Positions 45,221 through 54,253 of a stretch of 64,000 nt of DNA are shown here, piece after piece. A model generated the notes under the pieces. The model made no database searches. It was not told the DNA's origin and saw only the letters and a program-made list of their open reading frames with translations. The position numbers and the translations under genes were made by a program. How positions within the stretch are numbered: the stretch's first letter is position 1; the number at the start of each line of letters is the position of its first letter. Origin of the DNA: Rhizobiales bacterium PAR1 (lineage in GTDB: Bacteria > Pseudomonadota > Alphaproteobacteria > Rhizobiales > Beijerinckiaceae); the NCBI GenBank assembly GCA_002256205.1, contig NKIW01000003.1:372001-436000 (forward strand). Direction: 5' to 3'.

Positions 45221-46363
45221 TCAATTCTGAAAGTTCAGTTTCGGCAATGTGGCGGGCCGCTCGCTCAGTGCTTTTGCGACGGCATCTTTGGTGACGCCGG
45301 TTTTCCAGACATTGGCGAAGGTCAGTGCGGGCTGTCTGACGATGTCACCCAGAACCGCATCGGTAACGTCTGTGCGGTGGATGCTCAGGCTGGTCAATTT
45401 GGGGAAAAGCAGCCCTTTGAAACCGGCATCGGTAAGGCTTGAGCCACCAACATCGAGGGTAAGCAGCTCCCGGAACTTGGCAAACTCGGCAAGGCTTGCG
45501 TCAGTAATCTTTGATTCGCGCATCCGAACCTGCCGCAGGGTTGGTAGCTTTGCCAGAACTGCAACCACAGAGTCATCAGCAGCCGTTTGGTTGAGCGATA
45601 AGCCCCACAGTCCGGTGAATTTTGCAAAAATGGTCAGTTCGGCTGGCTTCACAGCGCAGCCATCCAGCGTGATGCTGCCAAACAAAGCCGGGTTCTTCAG
45701 ATAGGCAAGCCCGGCGCTGGTGATCCCCGTCTTTTCGGCATAAAAATAAGCGAATTTCGGCATCGTACCGAGATATTCGAGCGTTTTATCCGTGAGTCCT
45801 TTGGTGTTGTTCACATCGACCTGCATCAGCACGGGGTGATCAACAAAGCCTTTGAAGGCGTCATCGCTCAGGCTCAACTGGTCAAGCCGCAGGATTTTGA
45901 GCTTTTTCAGGGCGGAGAGTTTTGCAACACCCGCGCTGGTAATGCCCTTCGCGCCAACAAGGCTGACCTCCGTCAGATTTGGCATGGTTGAAATGACCTC
46001 GAGACTTTCGTCGCTCAGGGTCGCGAGGTTCAAATTCAGACGGGTCAGCTTGCCGTCCTTGGCGAGAATGCGGAAGCCATTCGCTGTCAGTGCTGAATCC
46101 GTGTTGGCACTGATCAGGTTGAGCTTGGGAATGGCGATGATCATCTCAAGATCAGCCTCGGTGATGTCCTTGGCCGCACCAAGTGGCATCGAGGTCGCAT
46201 CTTTGACTGTCTCCGGTGTCGCTTCCTTGTAGCCATCCACCTTGAGGCCGAGCGCTTTGAGCCGTGCCGCCGTTGCGACAGGATCAAAAGCAAAGGCCAT
46301 ATTCGGCAAAGCGAGCGTCAGCGCGAGTGTTGAGGCTAGAAAAAGGGATGTGCGCTTGATCAT
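45221..46363 (-). CDS. Secreted leucine-rich-repeat protein (centre of mirror operon)
   Basis: A 380-residue exported protein; signal peptide FLASTLALTLALPNMAFA. About 12 leucine-rich repeats of the ~24-residue LRR/RNI-like type fill the chain: LTRLNLNLATLSDESLEVIS, LTEVSLVGAKGITSAGVAKL, LKILRLDQLSLSDDAFKGF, LRQVRMRESKITDASLAEFA, LLTLDVGGSSLTDAGFKGLL. Such a solenoid usually binds protein. AGGAGGT lies 5 nt before the ATG. It sits in the middle of the operon, flanked by B and B', then A and A'. Confidence 0.85.
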   Translation of the reverse strand: MIKRTSLFLASTLALTLALPNMAFAFDPVATAARLKALGLKVDGYKEATPETVKDATSMPLGAAKDITEADLEMIIAIPKLNLISANTDSALTANGFRILAKDGKLTRLNLNLATLSDESLEVISTMPNLTEVSLVGAKGITSAGVAKLSALKKLKILRLDQLSLSDDAFKGFVDHPVLMQVDVNNTKGLTDKTLEYLGTMPKFAYFYAEKTGITSAGLAYLKNPALFGSITLDGCAVKPAELTIFAKFTGLWGLSLNQTAADDSVVAVLAKLPTLRQVRMRESKITDASLAEFAKFRELLTLDVGGSSLTDAGFKGLLFPKLTSLSIHRTDVTDAVLGDIVRQPALTFANVWKTGVTKDAVAKALSERPATLPKLNFQN

Positions 46364-46396
46364 GATGACCTCCTGAAAATAGGGGCGAAGGAAATG

Positions 46397-47155
46397 TTAT
46401 TCGCGGCACTGGCCGGCCGGAATGCCGGCACAGGGATTGTCCGGCAATTCGTCCGCCGGGAAATAATCCCCTGCGAGGCTGCCGTTCATGCCGCAGAACG
46501 GCGCACCGCCGCGCTCAAGGCCCTCGGGCCGAACGGTTTCAACAGTGGCCATCCGACCATCACGGCTGATCTTGAGACGCCAGCCTGCATAATCCTTGCG
46601 GTATTTGTCCCGCCCCTCAACGACCAGAGTATCGCCATCTCCGCGCGCTTCACCGAGGAATTCGCAGGTCCATTGTTTTGAATCGTGGGTGCGGCTGCTG
46701 ATATTGACCGGGCGGAGGCCACTGGAGGCGGGCCGACCGATGAACAAGGTGCCTTCGGTCGTCTTCCATTCGCCTTCCAGGCCTTTGCGCGGATCAGGAC
46801 CGATGCTGCGCAGAAGATCAAGTTGAGCTGCCATGTGCTGTTCGAGATCGTAATCACCGCCAAGGTGCGGGACAAACTGCACATTGCGCGTGGTCAGAAA
46901 TAGGCGCTGACTGGTCTTGAGTGCGGCTACTGCCTTCGGATCCTCCCCAAGGCGAGCCAACGCATTAGGATAGGCCTTGGCCATCGCGCGATCGATGTCG
47001 CCTAGTCGTTTCTTGGCGCAGATTTCCTTCTCAACCGCTGTCTTGGCTTTGCGGCAGTCGAAGGATGGCGCGGCAAGGCTGGTCTGCGTGCCGACCCAAA
47101 GGATCGTCAGGGCGGCCAGAGCTTGGCATGCAGCATGAACTTGGGCTTTGCGCAT
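46397..47155 (-). CDS. Secreted LprI-like protein B
   Basis: A 252-residue exported protein; signal peptide ALAALTILWVGTQTSLA. The LprI motif is textbook: PSFDCRKAKTAVEKEICAKK, RLGDIDRAMAKAYPNALARL. A GEWKTTEGTLFIGRPASS segment and a beta-rich part (CEFLGEARGDGDTLVVEG) follow, then Cys at FCGMN, NPCAG and GQCRE. It is similar in layout to B' (44463-45215). Confidence 0.8.
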   Translation of the reverse strand: MRKAQVHAACQALAALTILWVGTQTSLAAPSFDCRKAKTAVEKEICAKKRLGDIDRAMAKAYPNALARLGEDPKAVAALKTSQRLFLTTRNVQFVPHLGGDYDLEQHMAAQLDLLRSIGPDPRKGLEGEWKTTEGTLFIGRPASSGLRPVNISSRTHDSKQWTCEFLGEARGDGDTLVVEGRDKYRKDYAGWRLKISRDGRMATVETVRPEGLERGGAPFCGMNGSLAGDYFPADELPDNPCAGIPAGQCRE

Positions 47156-47191
47156 CGAGTATCCTGTCTTGGTATCCAGTCCAGGGGCGAT

Positions 47192-48481
47192 TTATGGGGC
47201 AAGAAACTGGTTGGTGCGGGAGATGAGTGTTAGCCAGCGTTCCTGATCCTTGAACTGAACCATCAGCGTCTTTTCGTCCCGTTGCCGTCCGGCGCAGTCC
47301 AGTTTTTTTAACGTGCTGGCGATCTGCTGCTTACGCGCAGACGCGCCATCGTCACTCACTTCGCCTTCCCAATGCAGGCATTGCTCTGTTTTCTCGATAT
47401 AATTCCGGATGGGTGCCGGAATATCTGACAGGGGAATGGCGTCGCTGCCATCTTGGGTTTCGTTGAGCAAACGCCTCAGCCCTCGCGGCGTATGGCTGGT
47501 GAGCGGCGCGCTGGCTGCGCCTACAGCCCAATAGCTGTAACTGACGGCCTTCTCGTTGAAGGTCAGGGCCTGAATGAGATCGGTGCCATCCATTGTTGTG
47601 CGGGTCAGATGCACCTCCGAGAAGGGCCTACGCGCGGAAATGACGACCTTTTGCGTGGAGATCGATTTAAGTGTCCAGTTCGCGCTCGCGCCTGTGGCGA
47701 TCAATTGCTTGAGTTCGGTTTCATCGATGCCATCTGTCGTGTTGTCAAAAGCTGCGGCGGGCAGGCGAGGCAGAACATTCGCTAGCCTCTTTTCCGATGT
47801 CGGGGGAATTGGCTTTTGCTCGGCCACAATCGGTTGTGCGCTCATTACCGGAAACATCGCATCCGTATTCTTGCCGATAAAGCCGCAACTGGCGCCTGTC
47901 TCGACATCTGGCGCACTCAGAATGCTCATGATCAGCAACCGATTCTTGCGCTCGAAGCGCATGCCATCATCCTTGCTGCCGGTCACCAACGCGCCGCGCT
48001 CCAGCCGTCCGGGGGTCGTCTCTTGCGGATCGCCGCAATTCCAGCTGCGCAAAACGGGTTCGCTCATCCAATGGCTGATGTCGAGGTCGCCACGATTTGA
48101 TGATCTGATGCGCGTTTCGCCCCAGAAGGATTTCCAGTGACCTTCGACACTGCCGCGCGCTGTCGGGTCGATCGAGAGCAGAAAATCACGCCGCCGCGCC
48201 AAAAAATCAGGCAACACCAGATTTTCATTGTCGATGAACTTGTCACGGTAAGTGACAAACGCTTTCTGATCGATTTTCAGGCGCGCCACGGCATTCGCAT
48301 CAGCCTCAAGCCGCGACAAAGCGAGGCGGTAAGCATCGGCCACGGCCGAATCGAGGCTAGACACCTCTGGGCTGGCACAAATGGCCTTCTCGGCTTTGGA
48401 TCGCGCCTTGTTGCAATCAAATGACGGGGCCGCGACAGCAGGGCTTGCAACGAGTGCGGCAAGAAGCACGAGGCGTTTCAT
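47192..48481 (-). CDS. Secreted LprI-like protein A (first gene of mirror operon)
   Basis: A 429-residue exported protein; signal peptide LVLLAALVASPAVA. The LprI motif is PSFDCNKARSKAEKAICASP, then SSLDSAVADAYRLALSRL. The C-terminal domain (KRLANVLPRLPAAAF, GLRRLLNETQDG, a YIEKTEQCLHWEGEV helix, LDCAGRQRDEKTL) matches that of A' in order and in two Cys. As the promoter-proximal gene it follows an intergenic region with nested inverted repeats. ATG 48481 is preferred over the TTG at 48484. Confidence 0.8.
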   Translation of the reverse strand: MKRLVLLAALVASPAVAAPSFDCNKARSKAEKAICASPEVSSLDSAVADAYRLALSRLEADANAVARLKIDQKAFVTYRDKFIDNENLVLPDFLARRRDFLLSIDPTARGSVEGHWKSFWGETRIRSSNRGDLDISHWMSEPVLRSWNCGDPQETTPGRLERGALVTGSKDDGMRFERKNRLLIMSILSAPDVETGASCGFIGKNTDAMFPVMSAQPIVAEQKPIPPTSEKRLANVLPRLPAAAFDNTTDGIDETELKQLIATGASANWTLKSISTQKVVISARRPFSEVHLTRTTMDGTDLIQALTFNEKAVSYSYWAVGAASAPLTSHTPRGLRRLLNETQDGSDAIPLSDIPAPIRNYIEKTEQCLHWEGEVSDDGASARKQQIASTLKKLDCAGRQRDEKTLMVQFKDQERWLTLISRTNQFLAP

Positions 48482-48556
48482 CAAAGAGGCCTTTAAGTGG
48501 GTAGATCAACAGAAAATGAAGCGGCACTACTCGAAACGTTGCAAATTTTTATGGCC

Positions 48557-48592
48557 CTCAATGTGCTACAACGCACAAATTGTGTCATTGAG
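48557..48592. promoter_or_regulatory. Nested inverted repeats upstream of the mirror operon
   Basis: Outer arms CTCAATG (48557-48563) and CATTGAG (48586-48592) enclose a TGTGC/GCACA stem (48562-48566, 48573-48577) and the odd palindrome CACAAATTGTG (48574-48584). The element lies about 80-110 bases before the first start codon of the operon, a suitable place for an operator. Confidence 0.4.
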
Positions 48593-48810
48593 AACTCCGA
48601 TTGCGTATTGTCGTCTCAGAATATCTGAACAACCGAAGATTTGCTTGCTGGCATCCGGCAAATGGCGATTATACCATATCAATCATTTTCATATTCGCCA
48701 CCGCTCGGCACAATGCACGGCGTATTACGGGTATTCATCGGGGGGGGAATTGCCCGCATGTTTGAAGTCTACCAAAGGTCAGCTTTTGGCCGGATTCGGT
48801 ATGACTCTAA

Positions 48811-48831
48811 ACGACCGCAATGGGGCGCATT
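48811..48831 (+). repeat. Dispersed intergenic repeat, copy 1
   Basis: ACGACCGCAATGGGGCGCAT. Related sequences are at 50345, 61788 and 63926, all intergenic. Confidence 0.45.
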
Positions 48832-48964
48832 TTCTACAACTTGGAAGGGGCACCAAGCTGACCTTCGCCACCGACGCGACCTACATCGATAGCAAGGCTT
48901 TTAGCGGGGTTTACCTGGTGCTTTTCAGGTCCCCTGAAGCTGGCGCGGGCTACAGCAGAAACGA

Positions 48965-50200
48965 TCAGGCGGCTCGGCTGCTACGCGCGGCCAGTGCCAG
49001 CGCATCCGGCACTTCCAGTGGCCTGCTGAGCAGATAGCCCTGACCCTTGCTGATCCCGAGGACATGAAGGTGCTCAGCCTCGGATTCGGTTTCGATGCCC
49101 TCGGCAATCAGGCCCGCACCGGTTTCCCGCGCGAAGTAGAGCAGCGCAGAAATCAATGCGCGGCGCGAAGGGTCGGCATCGACCCCGCGAATGAGACCGA
49201 TATCCAGCTTGATGACATCAGGCTTGATCTGCACGATGTGCTGAAGGCCCGAATAGCCGGCACCAGCATCATCCACTGCGATCTCGCAGCCGCGCGCCCG
49301 CAGCAGATCCAGCGCGCGGGAGAGCAGGGCATAGTCGTTGACACGGGCGTGCTCCGTCACTTCAACCAGCAACCGCCGCCCCGGCGATTGGCCGATGAGC
49401 GCAGGCAATTGGCCCGACACCAGCAGCTCCGGCGAGGCGTTGATCGAGACATAGTGATCACGCGGAAAACCTTCCGCCATCTTGAGTGCTTTGCGCAACG
49501 TAGCGATTTCGAGTGCCAGCCCAAGATCACAATCCTGCGCCTCGGCAAACCAGACATCAGGCGAACGGTATGGCTCCCCGGAGAAGCGGCATAGAGCCTC
49601 GAAACCCACCACACGACGAGTGCTTAGATCAAAGATGGGCTGGAAGACAGGGCGGAAATCCCCTTTAGCCAGCATGCCCCGGATGCGCGCAGCCCTAGCT
49701 TCCTGTTCGCGAACTTCCTTACGCTCCTCCTCGATCTCGCGGGCTGCCATATCAGCGAAGACCCGCATAACCTGAAGATCGCGCGCGTTGAGCGAGGGAT
49801 CGGGCTTGAAGCTCAGACAACAGAACATGCCATAGGTTTCGCCATCCTCCAGCCGGATCGGCACGCTCAGATGCGCGCCGATCGGCACCCGCTGCATGAT
49901 CGGCAGGCTCATCGCGAAGGGTTCCTGGGCCACATCGGGCATCACCTCCGGTAGGCGTCCCGCCAGAATGTGGCGACAGAAAATGTCATCCAGCGGCTGG
50001 CTGTCCCCGGGCTTGATTACCCCCTCCAAGCCCGGTGCATCCACCGCCTTGAACAGCGAGGTGTCGTCTTTGAACTCTGAAACATAGGCGACCTCCATGC
50101 CTAGATGGGTGCGAATTGCCTCCAGCGTACGTGCAAGTGGGGCCGAGGGGCGGTCCGCGACAGAAAAAAGACCGTGCAGACTGTTGGAGTTCCGGGACAT
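48965..50200 (-). CDS. GAF-EAL c-di-GMP phosphodiesterase-type protein
   Basis: A 411-residue cytoplasmic protein. An N-terminal GAF-like sensory domain (about 20-155; DIFCRHILAGRLPEV, GAHLSVPIRLEDGETYGMFC) precedes an EAL domain. EAL catalytic residues are present: EAL at 201-203 in VVGFEALCRF, SINASPELL, VEVTEH, IAVDDAGAGYSGLQHI (DDFGAG as DDAGAG), KLDIGLI and AEGIETESEAEH. It has no GGDEF domain, so it should degrade cyclic di-GMP, sensing a small ligand through GAF. Confidence 0.9.
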   Translation of the reverse strand: MSRNSNSLHGLFSVADRPSAPLARTLEAIRTHLGMEVAYVSEFKDDTSLFKAVDAPGLEGVIKPGDSQPLDDIFCRHILAGRLPEVMPDVAQEPFAMSLPIMQRVPIGAHLSVPIRLEDGETYGMFCCLSFKPDPSLNARDLQVMRVFADMAAREIEEERKEVREQEARAARIRGMLAKGDFRPVFQPIFDLSTRRVVGFEALCRFSGEPYRSPDVWFAEAQDCDLGLALEIATLRKALKMAEGFPRDHYVSINASPELLVSGQLPALIGQSPGRRLLVEVTEHARVNDYALLSRALDLLRARGCEIAVDDAGAGYSGLQHIVQIKPDVIKLDIGLIRGVDADPSRRALISALLYFARETGAGLIAEGIETESEAEHLHVLGISKGQGYLLSRPLEVPDALALAARSSRAA

Positions 50201-50344
50201 GGGGCTTCCTCACGGGGTGACGCCCGAGAATAATGCATCAATCCTTAGCGTTTGGTGCCGCCCCCATGCGTTTCAAACTGAATAGGCCAGAGCTTCTTGA
50301 AAACCGCCGACGTCCGGCTTTGGTCGATCACCTTGGAGCCGCGA

Positions 50345-50364
50345 ACGACCGGCATGAGGCGCAT
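50345..50364 (+). repeat. Dispersed intergenic repeat, copy 2 (fused to IS6 remnant E)
   Basis: ACGACCGGCATGAGGCGCA lies where the left end of remnant E should be. Confidence 0.4.
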
Positions 50365-50575
50365 TGCTGCCGGCTATGGGGCGGGGCAGGTAGGTCGGCG
50401 TTATGTCGAACGCCCGCATTTTCCGGTGCTTCAAGACGTCGCCCGAGATCATCCGCCTCACCGTGTTGATATACATTCGGTAGGCGCTCTGACCGATTGC
50501 CACCAGCTTTGCGCGGCCTGATCCATGTCGGGGTAGGGCGCTTTCTGACACTATTTTGGCTTGTCTGCCAGTGCC
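50365..50575. mobile_element. IS6-family remnant E (internal deletion)
   Basis: A ~210-bp derivative lacking the left end but keeping the start of the transposase frame (MSNARIFRCFKTSPEIIRL, 50403-50460), a short deletion junction and the right end ...TTGTCTGCCAGTGCC. Confidence 0.75.
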
Positions 50576-50583
50576 CGATCCTG

Positions 50584-51444
50584 TCACCCGAACTGGTGGT
50601 CCAGCGCCTGAAAGCGCGGCAGGTCGACCAAAGTCGAGAATTCGGCATAGGTCATGAGCTGTTCAGCGACCGCGCGCGGTGTGCCGTCGTTCTTGAGGAT
50701 GGTCAGCGCATCCTGCATCGCCTTTGCCGCGGCAAAAAGCGCTGTCACAGCGTAGAATACCACCGAAAACCCCATTTCCTGAAGCATCGGCGCAGTCAGC
50801 GCTACGGTCTCGTTTCCATCCACGATGGAGACAACCTTCGGACCGGAAACATGGCGAGCCACGGCTTCCACATCCGCGATCTTCTTGATTCCATCAACAA
50901 AAACGAGATCGACACCTGAATCCTGATACAGTTTTGCGCGTCGAATGGCCTCGTCGATCCCGTCTGCGCCTAGCGCATCCGTGCGCCCGATCACCAGCGG
51001 GCCACCGACACCCTGCGACGCCATCGCGCAGCGGAGTCGTCGTGCGGCTTCCTCGGCTGGAATAACCTTGACACCTGCCAATTGGCCGCAGCGCTTGGGC
51101 GAGACCTGATCCTCGAAATGGACCGCCGCCACGCCGGCCTGAGCGTATTCCTCCATCGTCCGGGCGATGTTGGCCGGGCCGCCATAGCCGGTATCGGCAT
51201 CGGCGATCACGGGAATGGAAACTGCGCGCACCATATCGCGAGCATGAGTCGTCATTTCGGTTTGCGTCAAAAGACCGATATCGGGGCGGCCAAGTCGGCT
51301 CGCGGTTGCGCCAAAGCCGGTCATGTAGATTGCAGGAAATCCGGCCTGCTCGATAAGGCGGGCGGCAAGGCTGTCCGGTGCCCCTGGCGCGGAGATGATG
51401 GTTCCAGCGGCCAGAAGGTCGCGCAGCCGTTGCGGATGGCTCAT
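50584..51444 (-). CDS. Isocitrate lyase/PEP mutase family enzyme
   Basis: A 286-residue alpha/beta-barrel enzyme of the ICL/PEPM superfamily. Motifs: GAPDSLAARLIEQAGFPAIY, DADTGYGGPANIARTMEEYA, the catalytic-loop region HFEDQVSPKRCGQLAG and VIGRTDALGADG. Such enzymes cleave or form C-C or P-C bonds in 2-oxo acids (methylisocitrate lyase, oxaloacetate decarboxylase, phosphonate enzymes). The substrate is probably related to the acid imported and oxidised by the upstream genes. It is the last gene of that operon, 22 bases after the GntR gene. Confidence 0.88.
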   Translation of the reverse strand: MSHPQRLRDLLAAGTIISAPGAPDSLAARLIEQAGFPAIYMTGFGATASRLGRPDIGLLTQTEMTTHARDMVRAVSIPVIADADTGYGGPANIARTMEEYAQAGVAAVHFEDQVSPKRCGQLAGVKVIPAEEAARRLRCAMASQGVGGPLVIGRTDALGADGIDEAIRRAKLYQDSGVDLVFVDGIKKIADVEAVARHVSGPKVVSIVDGNETVALTAPMLQEMGFSVVFYAVTALFAAAKAMQDALTILKNDGTPRAVAEQLMTYAEFSTLVDLPRFQALDHQFG

Positions 51445-51466
51445 GAGAAAATTCTCCGTGACAGGT

Positions 51467-52162
51467 TCAGATCAATGCCATCCGGCGCGGTCCCGGTTCA
51501 GGCGTTGCAAGCGCTGCTTCATAGACCTGCCGGGTGCGATTTATGTGCTCGGCCAGCAGTGCGAACAATGCATCGAGATCGCCGACCTCGAATAGCGTTG
51601 CCATGCGCCGATGTTCGTCGAGGGAGTGGGAGCGACGTGCCTCGACATGGGCGGTGAGGTGGGTGCGGAGCGCCGCAACCCTGCCGGAAGCGAGCCTGTA
51701 AGCCTCGGAGAGGTAGGGGTTGCCGCAATGATCGAGAAAAGCCTGATGAAACTGCGTATCGGCGCGACCATAGGCCACGGCATCCGAGGTCAGGGAGGCT
51801 TCCATGGCGCGGATGGCCGCTAGCATGGCAATTTGTGTCTCCTCGGGCGCAGCAAAGCGCGACAAGCGAAGCCCCTCGCATTCAAGGAGAAAACGGTAGT
51901 CACACAGCGCTGCTGTATCGGCTGCCGAGGGACGAAAGACGAAGCTGCCGCGCTTTGCGAGCACAACGACAAGGCCCGAGCGTTGCAGCGCGGTCAACGC
52001 ATCGCGCACCGGTGTGCGGCTGACCCCGAAGGTCTTCGCCAGCGTTTCCTCCGAGATTGCTTCACCAAGCCCGAACTCACCATCGACAATGGCCTGTTCC
52101 AGTCGCGCCATGACCATTTCGGTCAGGGACTTCGGCTGCTCGATTTTCATGTCGGTGCGCAT
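51467..52162 (-). CDS. GntR-family (FadR/FCD) transcriptional regulator
   Basis: A 231-residue regulator. The winged HTH is at the N-terminus (LGEAISEETLAKTFGVSRTP and VRDALTALQRSGLVVVL), and the FCD ligand domain follows (YRFLLECEGLRLSRFAAPEE, FHQAFLDHCGNPYL, SHSLDEHRRM with metal-binding His). The start at 52162 overlaps the tctA stop (TGATG). It most likely controls its own operon in response to the transported acid. Confidence 0.9.
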   Translation of the reverse strand: MRTDMKIEQPKSLTEMVMARLEQAIVDGEFGLGEAISEETLAKTFGVSRTPVRDALTALQRSGLVVVLAKRGSFVFRPSAADTAALCDYRFLLECEGLRLSRFAAPEETQIAMLAAIRAMEASLTSDAVAYGRADTQFHQAFLDHCGNPYLSEAYRLASGRVAALRTHLTAHVEARRSHSLDEHRRMATLFEVGDLDALFALLAEHINRTRQVYEAALATPEPGPRRMALI

Positions 52163-53661
52163 CAGGCGGTTTGTTCCTTCGGCATCAGGCGTCGCCAGAG
52201 AATCCGCAGCATTGGGTAGGTCCACGCGATGATGGTTAGAACGCCAAGCACGCCTGCGACAGGGCGGGCGAAGAAGTCCGCAAAGACACCATCGGACTTA
52301 ATCATTGATTTTACGAAGTTTTCCTCAAGCATCGGGCCAAGCACAACGCCGAGAATGGCTGGCGCTACAGGAAAGTCATTCTCCTCCAAAATGAAAGCCA
52401 CCACGCCAGCAACCAGCATGATGCCAACATCAAACGCCGAGTTGTTCATCCCGAAGGTGCCGACGATGCAGGCGAGCAATATGATTGGCAGCAGGATTTC
52501 GCGGCGCACATTCAGGAGCTTTTTCGCGACTTTGATCGTCGCCCAACCGAACGGGATCATGATCAGATTAGCAAAGATAAACAGGATATAGATTGCATAC
52601 ATATTTTGCGGGTTCGTAGTGAACAGCGTCGGCCCCGGATTGAGGTTCTTCATGTAGAGAACGCCGATCACGATAGCTGTCAGGGTGTCACCGGGAATGC
52701 CGAATACCAGCGCCGGAATCCACGCTCCAGCCAGCGCGGAGTTGTTGGCCGCGCCTGATTCAATAATACCCTCAACATGGCCGGTCCCGAACTTCTCCGG
52801 CTCCTTCGAGAGTTTCTTCGACATGGCGTAGCTCATCCATGCCGCAATATCCGAACCCGCGCCGGGCAGTGCACCGACGATGGTGCCGAGAACGCTGCCG
52901 CGCAGGATCTGTATCGGGTATTTTACCGTCAGTTCCCACATGCCTTTGAAGACATTGTGGATCGGCTGATCGACAATCATGGCTTTCGGCGAGCGGTCGA
53001 GCGCGCTGCGGAGAACTTCCGAAGCCGCGAACATGCCGATCAGCATCGGGAGGAAGCCGATCCCGCCCAGAAGGTCCGTGTTGCCGCCGGTAAAACGCGG
53101 AAAGGCGGCAGGGTTGTTCATACCGACCGACGCGACAAGAAAGCCACCGAGCAGCATGATCGCGCCCTTGAGTGGTCGGTCTGAGGAAATGACGATGGCG
53201 CAAGTGATCCCGAGCAGGATCAGCCAGAAATATTCGAATGACGTGAAATTGAGAGCAAATTCGGCCAGAACTGGTGCGGCAAGGATCAGTACGGCCGTTC
53301 CGAACAAGCCACCGATGGCGGAAAATACCAGCCCGGAGCCAAGTGCTGTATCGGCGTGGCCATTGCGGGACATCGCATAGGCTTCGTCGGTATAGGCGGC
53401 GGAGGCGGCGGTTCCGGGCATTCTGAGCAGGCACCCGGGGATGTCGCCAGCGAAAATCGCCATGGCGGAGGTGGTTACCATCGCAGCCAGCGCGGGAATA
53501 GGTTCCATGAAGAAGGTCATCGGCACCAGAAGCGCCAGCGCCATTGTGGCGGAAAGTCCCGGTACGGCCCCAACGAACAGACCGAAGATCGAGGAACCCA
53601 TGATGATCAACATCGTTTCGACGTTGAACACCATCTTGAAGGCGAGGAGCATGGCATCCAT
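52162..53661 (-). CDS. tctA: Tripartite tricarboxylate transporter large permease
   Basis: A 499-residue inner-membrane permease with about 11-12 helices. The TctA signature appears: GLFVGAVPGLSATMALALLV, FAGDIPGCLLRMPGTAASAA, GALPGAGSDIAAWMSYAMSK and the terminal GVVLGPMLEENF. With tctB and tctC it forms a TTT carboxylate importer driven by an ion gradient. Confidence 0.95.
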   Translation of the reverse strand: MDAMLLAFKMVFNVETMLIIMGSSIFGLFVGAVPGLSATMALALLVPMTFFMEPIPALAAMVTTSAMAIFAGDIPGCLLRMPGTAASAAYTDEAYAMSRNGHADTALGSGLVFSAIGGLFGTAVLILAAPVLAEFALNFTSFEYFWLILLGITCAIVISSDRPLKGAIMLLGGFLVASVGMNNPAAFPRFTGGNTDLLGGIGFLPMLIGMFAASEVLRSALDRSPKAMIVDQPIHNVFKGMWELTVKYPIQILRGSVLGTIVGALPGAGSDIAAWMSYAMSKKLSKEPEKFGTGHVEGIIESGAANNSALAGAWIPALVFGIPGDTLTAIVIGVLYMKNLNPGPTLFTTNPQNMYAIYILFIFANLIMIPFGWATIKVAKKLLNVRREILLPIILLACIVGTFGMNNSAFDVGIMLVAGVVAFILEENDFPVAPAILGVVLGPMLEENFVKSMIKSDGVFADFFARPVAGVLGVLTIIAWTYPMLRILWRRLMPKEQTA

Positions 53662-53670
53662 GGCGGGGCC

Positions 53671-54144
53671 TCAGAAAGCGTAGGATTTCAGGAGGCCCCA
53701 GGGGAGGGGAACGCCAAGGCCTTTGTAGAAAACCGCCCAGGTGATCAGCGTGGTCAGCACTGCCGAAACAAGCGAGGTTTTCACACTGACACCGAAAGCA
53801 AGATGCCAGACGAACAGCACCATCGGCGCGATGATCAGAAACCCGAGGACGGTCGAGAAAAAAGCATAGGCCGCACAGCCGAGAATGATGCTCAGGCCCG
53901 CCAGCGCGTGGCGAGGGGAGTGTGCCCAGTCACCAAGTGCGAACAGCTGTCTCGGTCCTGGCAAGACACGAGCGCGGATTGTCAGAATGCCGCCAAAAAC
54001 AACAAGCCCTGCGGCCATTACGCCGGGGAACATCGCCGGCCCGACATCCTGACCCGGCATCTGCGGGTAACTTGAGACCGTGTAGAGGATCGCGGTGCCG
54101 ATCAGCACGAAAATCAGTCCGAGGATCGAGTCGTGGATTTTCAT
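53671..54144 (-). CDS. tctB: Tripartite tricarboxylate transporter small permease
   Basis: A 157-residue membrane protein with four predicted helices (DSILGLIFVLIGTAILYTV, PGVMAAGLVVFGGILTI, ALAGLSIILGCAAYAFF, KTSLVSAVLTTLITWAVFY), the normal TctB layout. ATG 54144 gives the usual N-terminus; upstream codons are unsupported. It is 9 bases before tctA. Confidence 0.88.
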   Translation of the reverse strand: MKIHDSILGLIFVLIGTAILYTVSSYPQMPGQDVGPAMFPGVMAAGLVVFGGILTIRARVLPGPRQLFALGDWAHSPRHALAGLSIILGCAAYAFFSTVLGFLIIAPMVLFVWHLAFGVSVKTSLVSAVLTTLITWAVFYKGLGVPLPWGLLKSYAF

Positions 54145-54204
54145 CGAGGAATCCGGTCCGGGCGGCAAAAATGCCGATCATGCACAGTGAGGGCATACCG
54201 TGAG

Positions 54205-54236
54205 AAAGAAATTCCGGACGCGCGAGACGCCCGGAA
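54205..54236 (-). terminator. Attenuator-like terminator between tctC and tctB
   Basis: On the minus strand TTCCGG and CCGGAA arms (54231-54236 and 54212-54217) enclose a GC-rich loop and are followed by TTTCTTTCTC. The hairpin sits in the 109-bp gap after tctC. Partial termination here would make more binding protein than permease. Confidence 0.6.
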
Positions 54237-54253
54237 CTTGGTGTCACAATCTG

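Larger units (their letters stand above)
48482..48964. other. Intergenic region upstream of the LprI-like operon
   Basis: About 480 bases, more AT-rich than average, with no convincing gene. It holds nested inverted repeats (48557-48592) and one copy of a dispersed GACCGCAATGGGGCGCA repeat (48811-48830). Confidence 0.5.
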
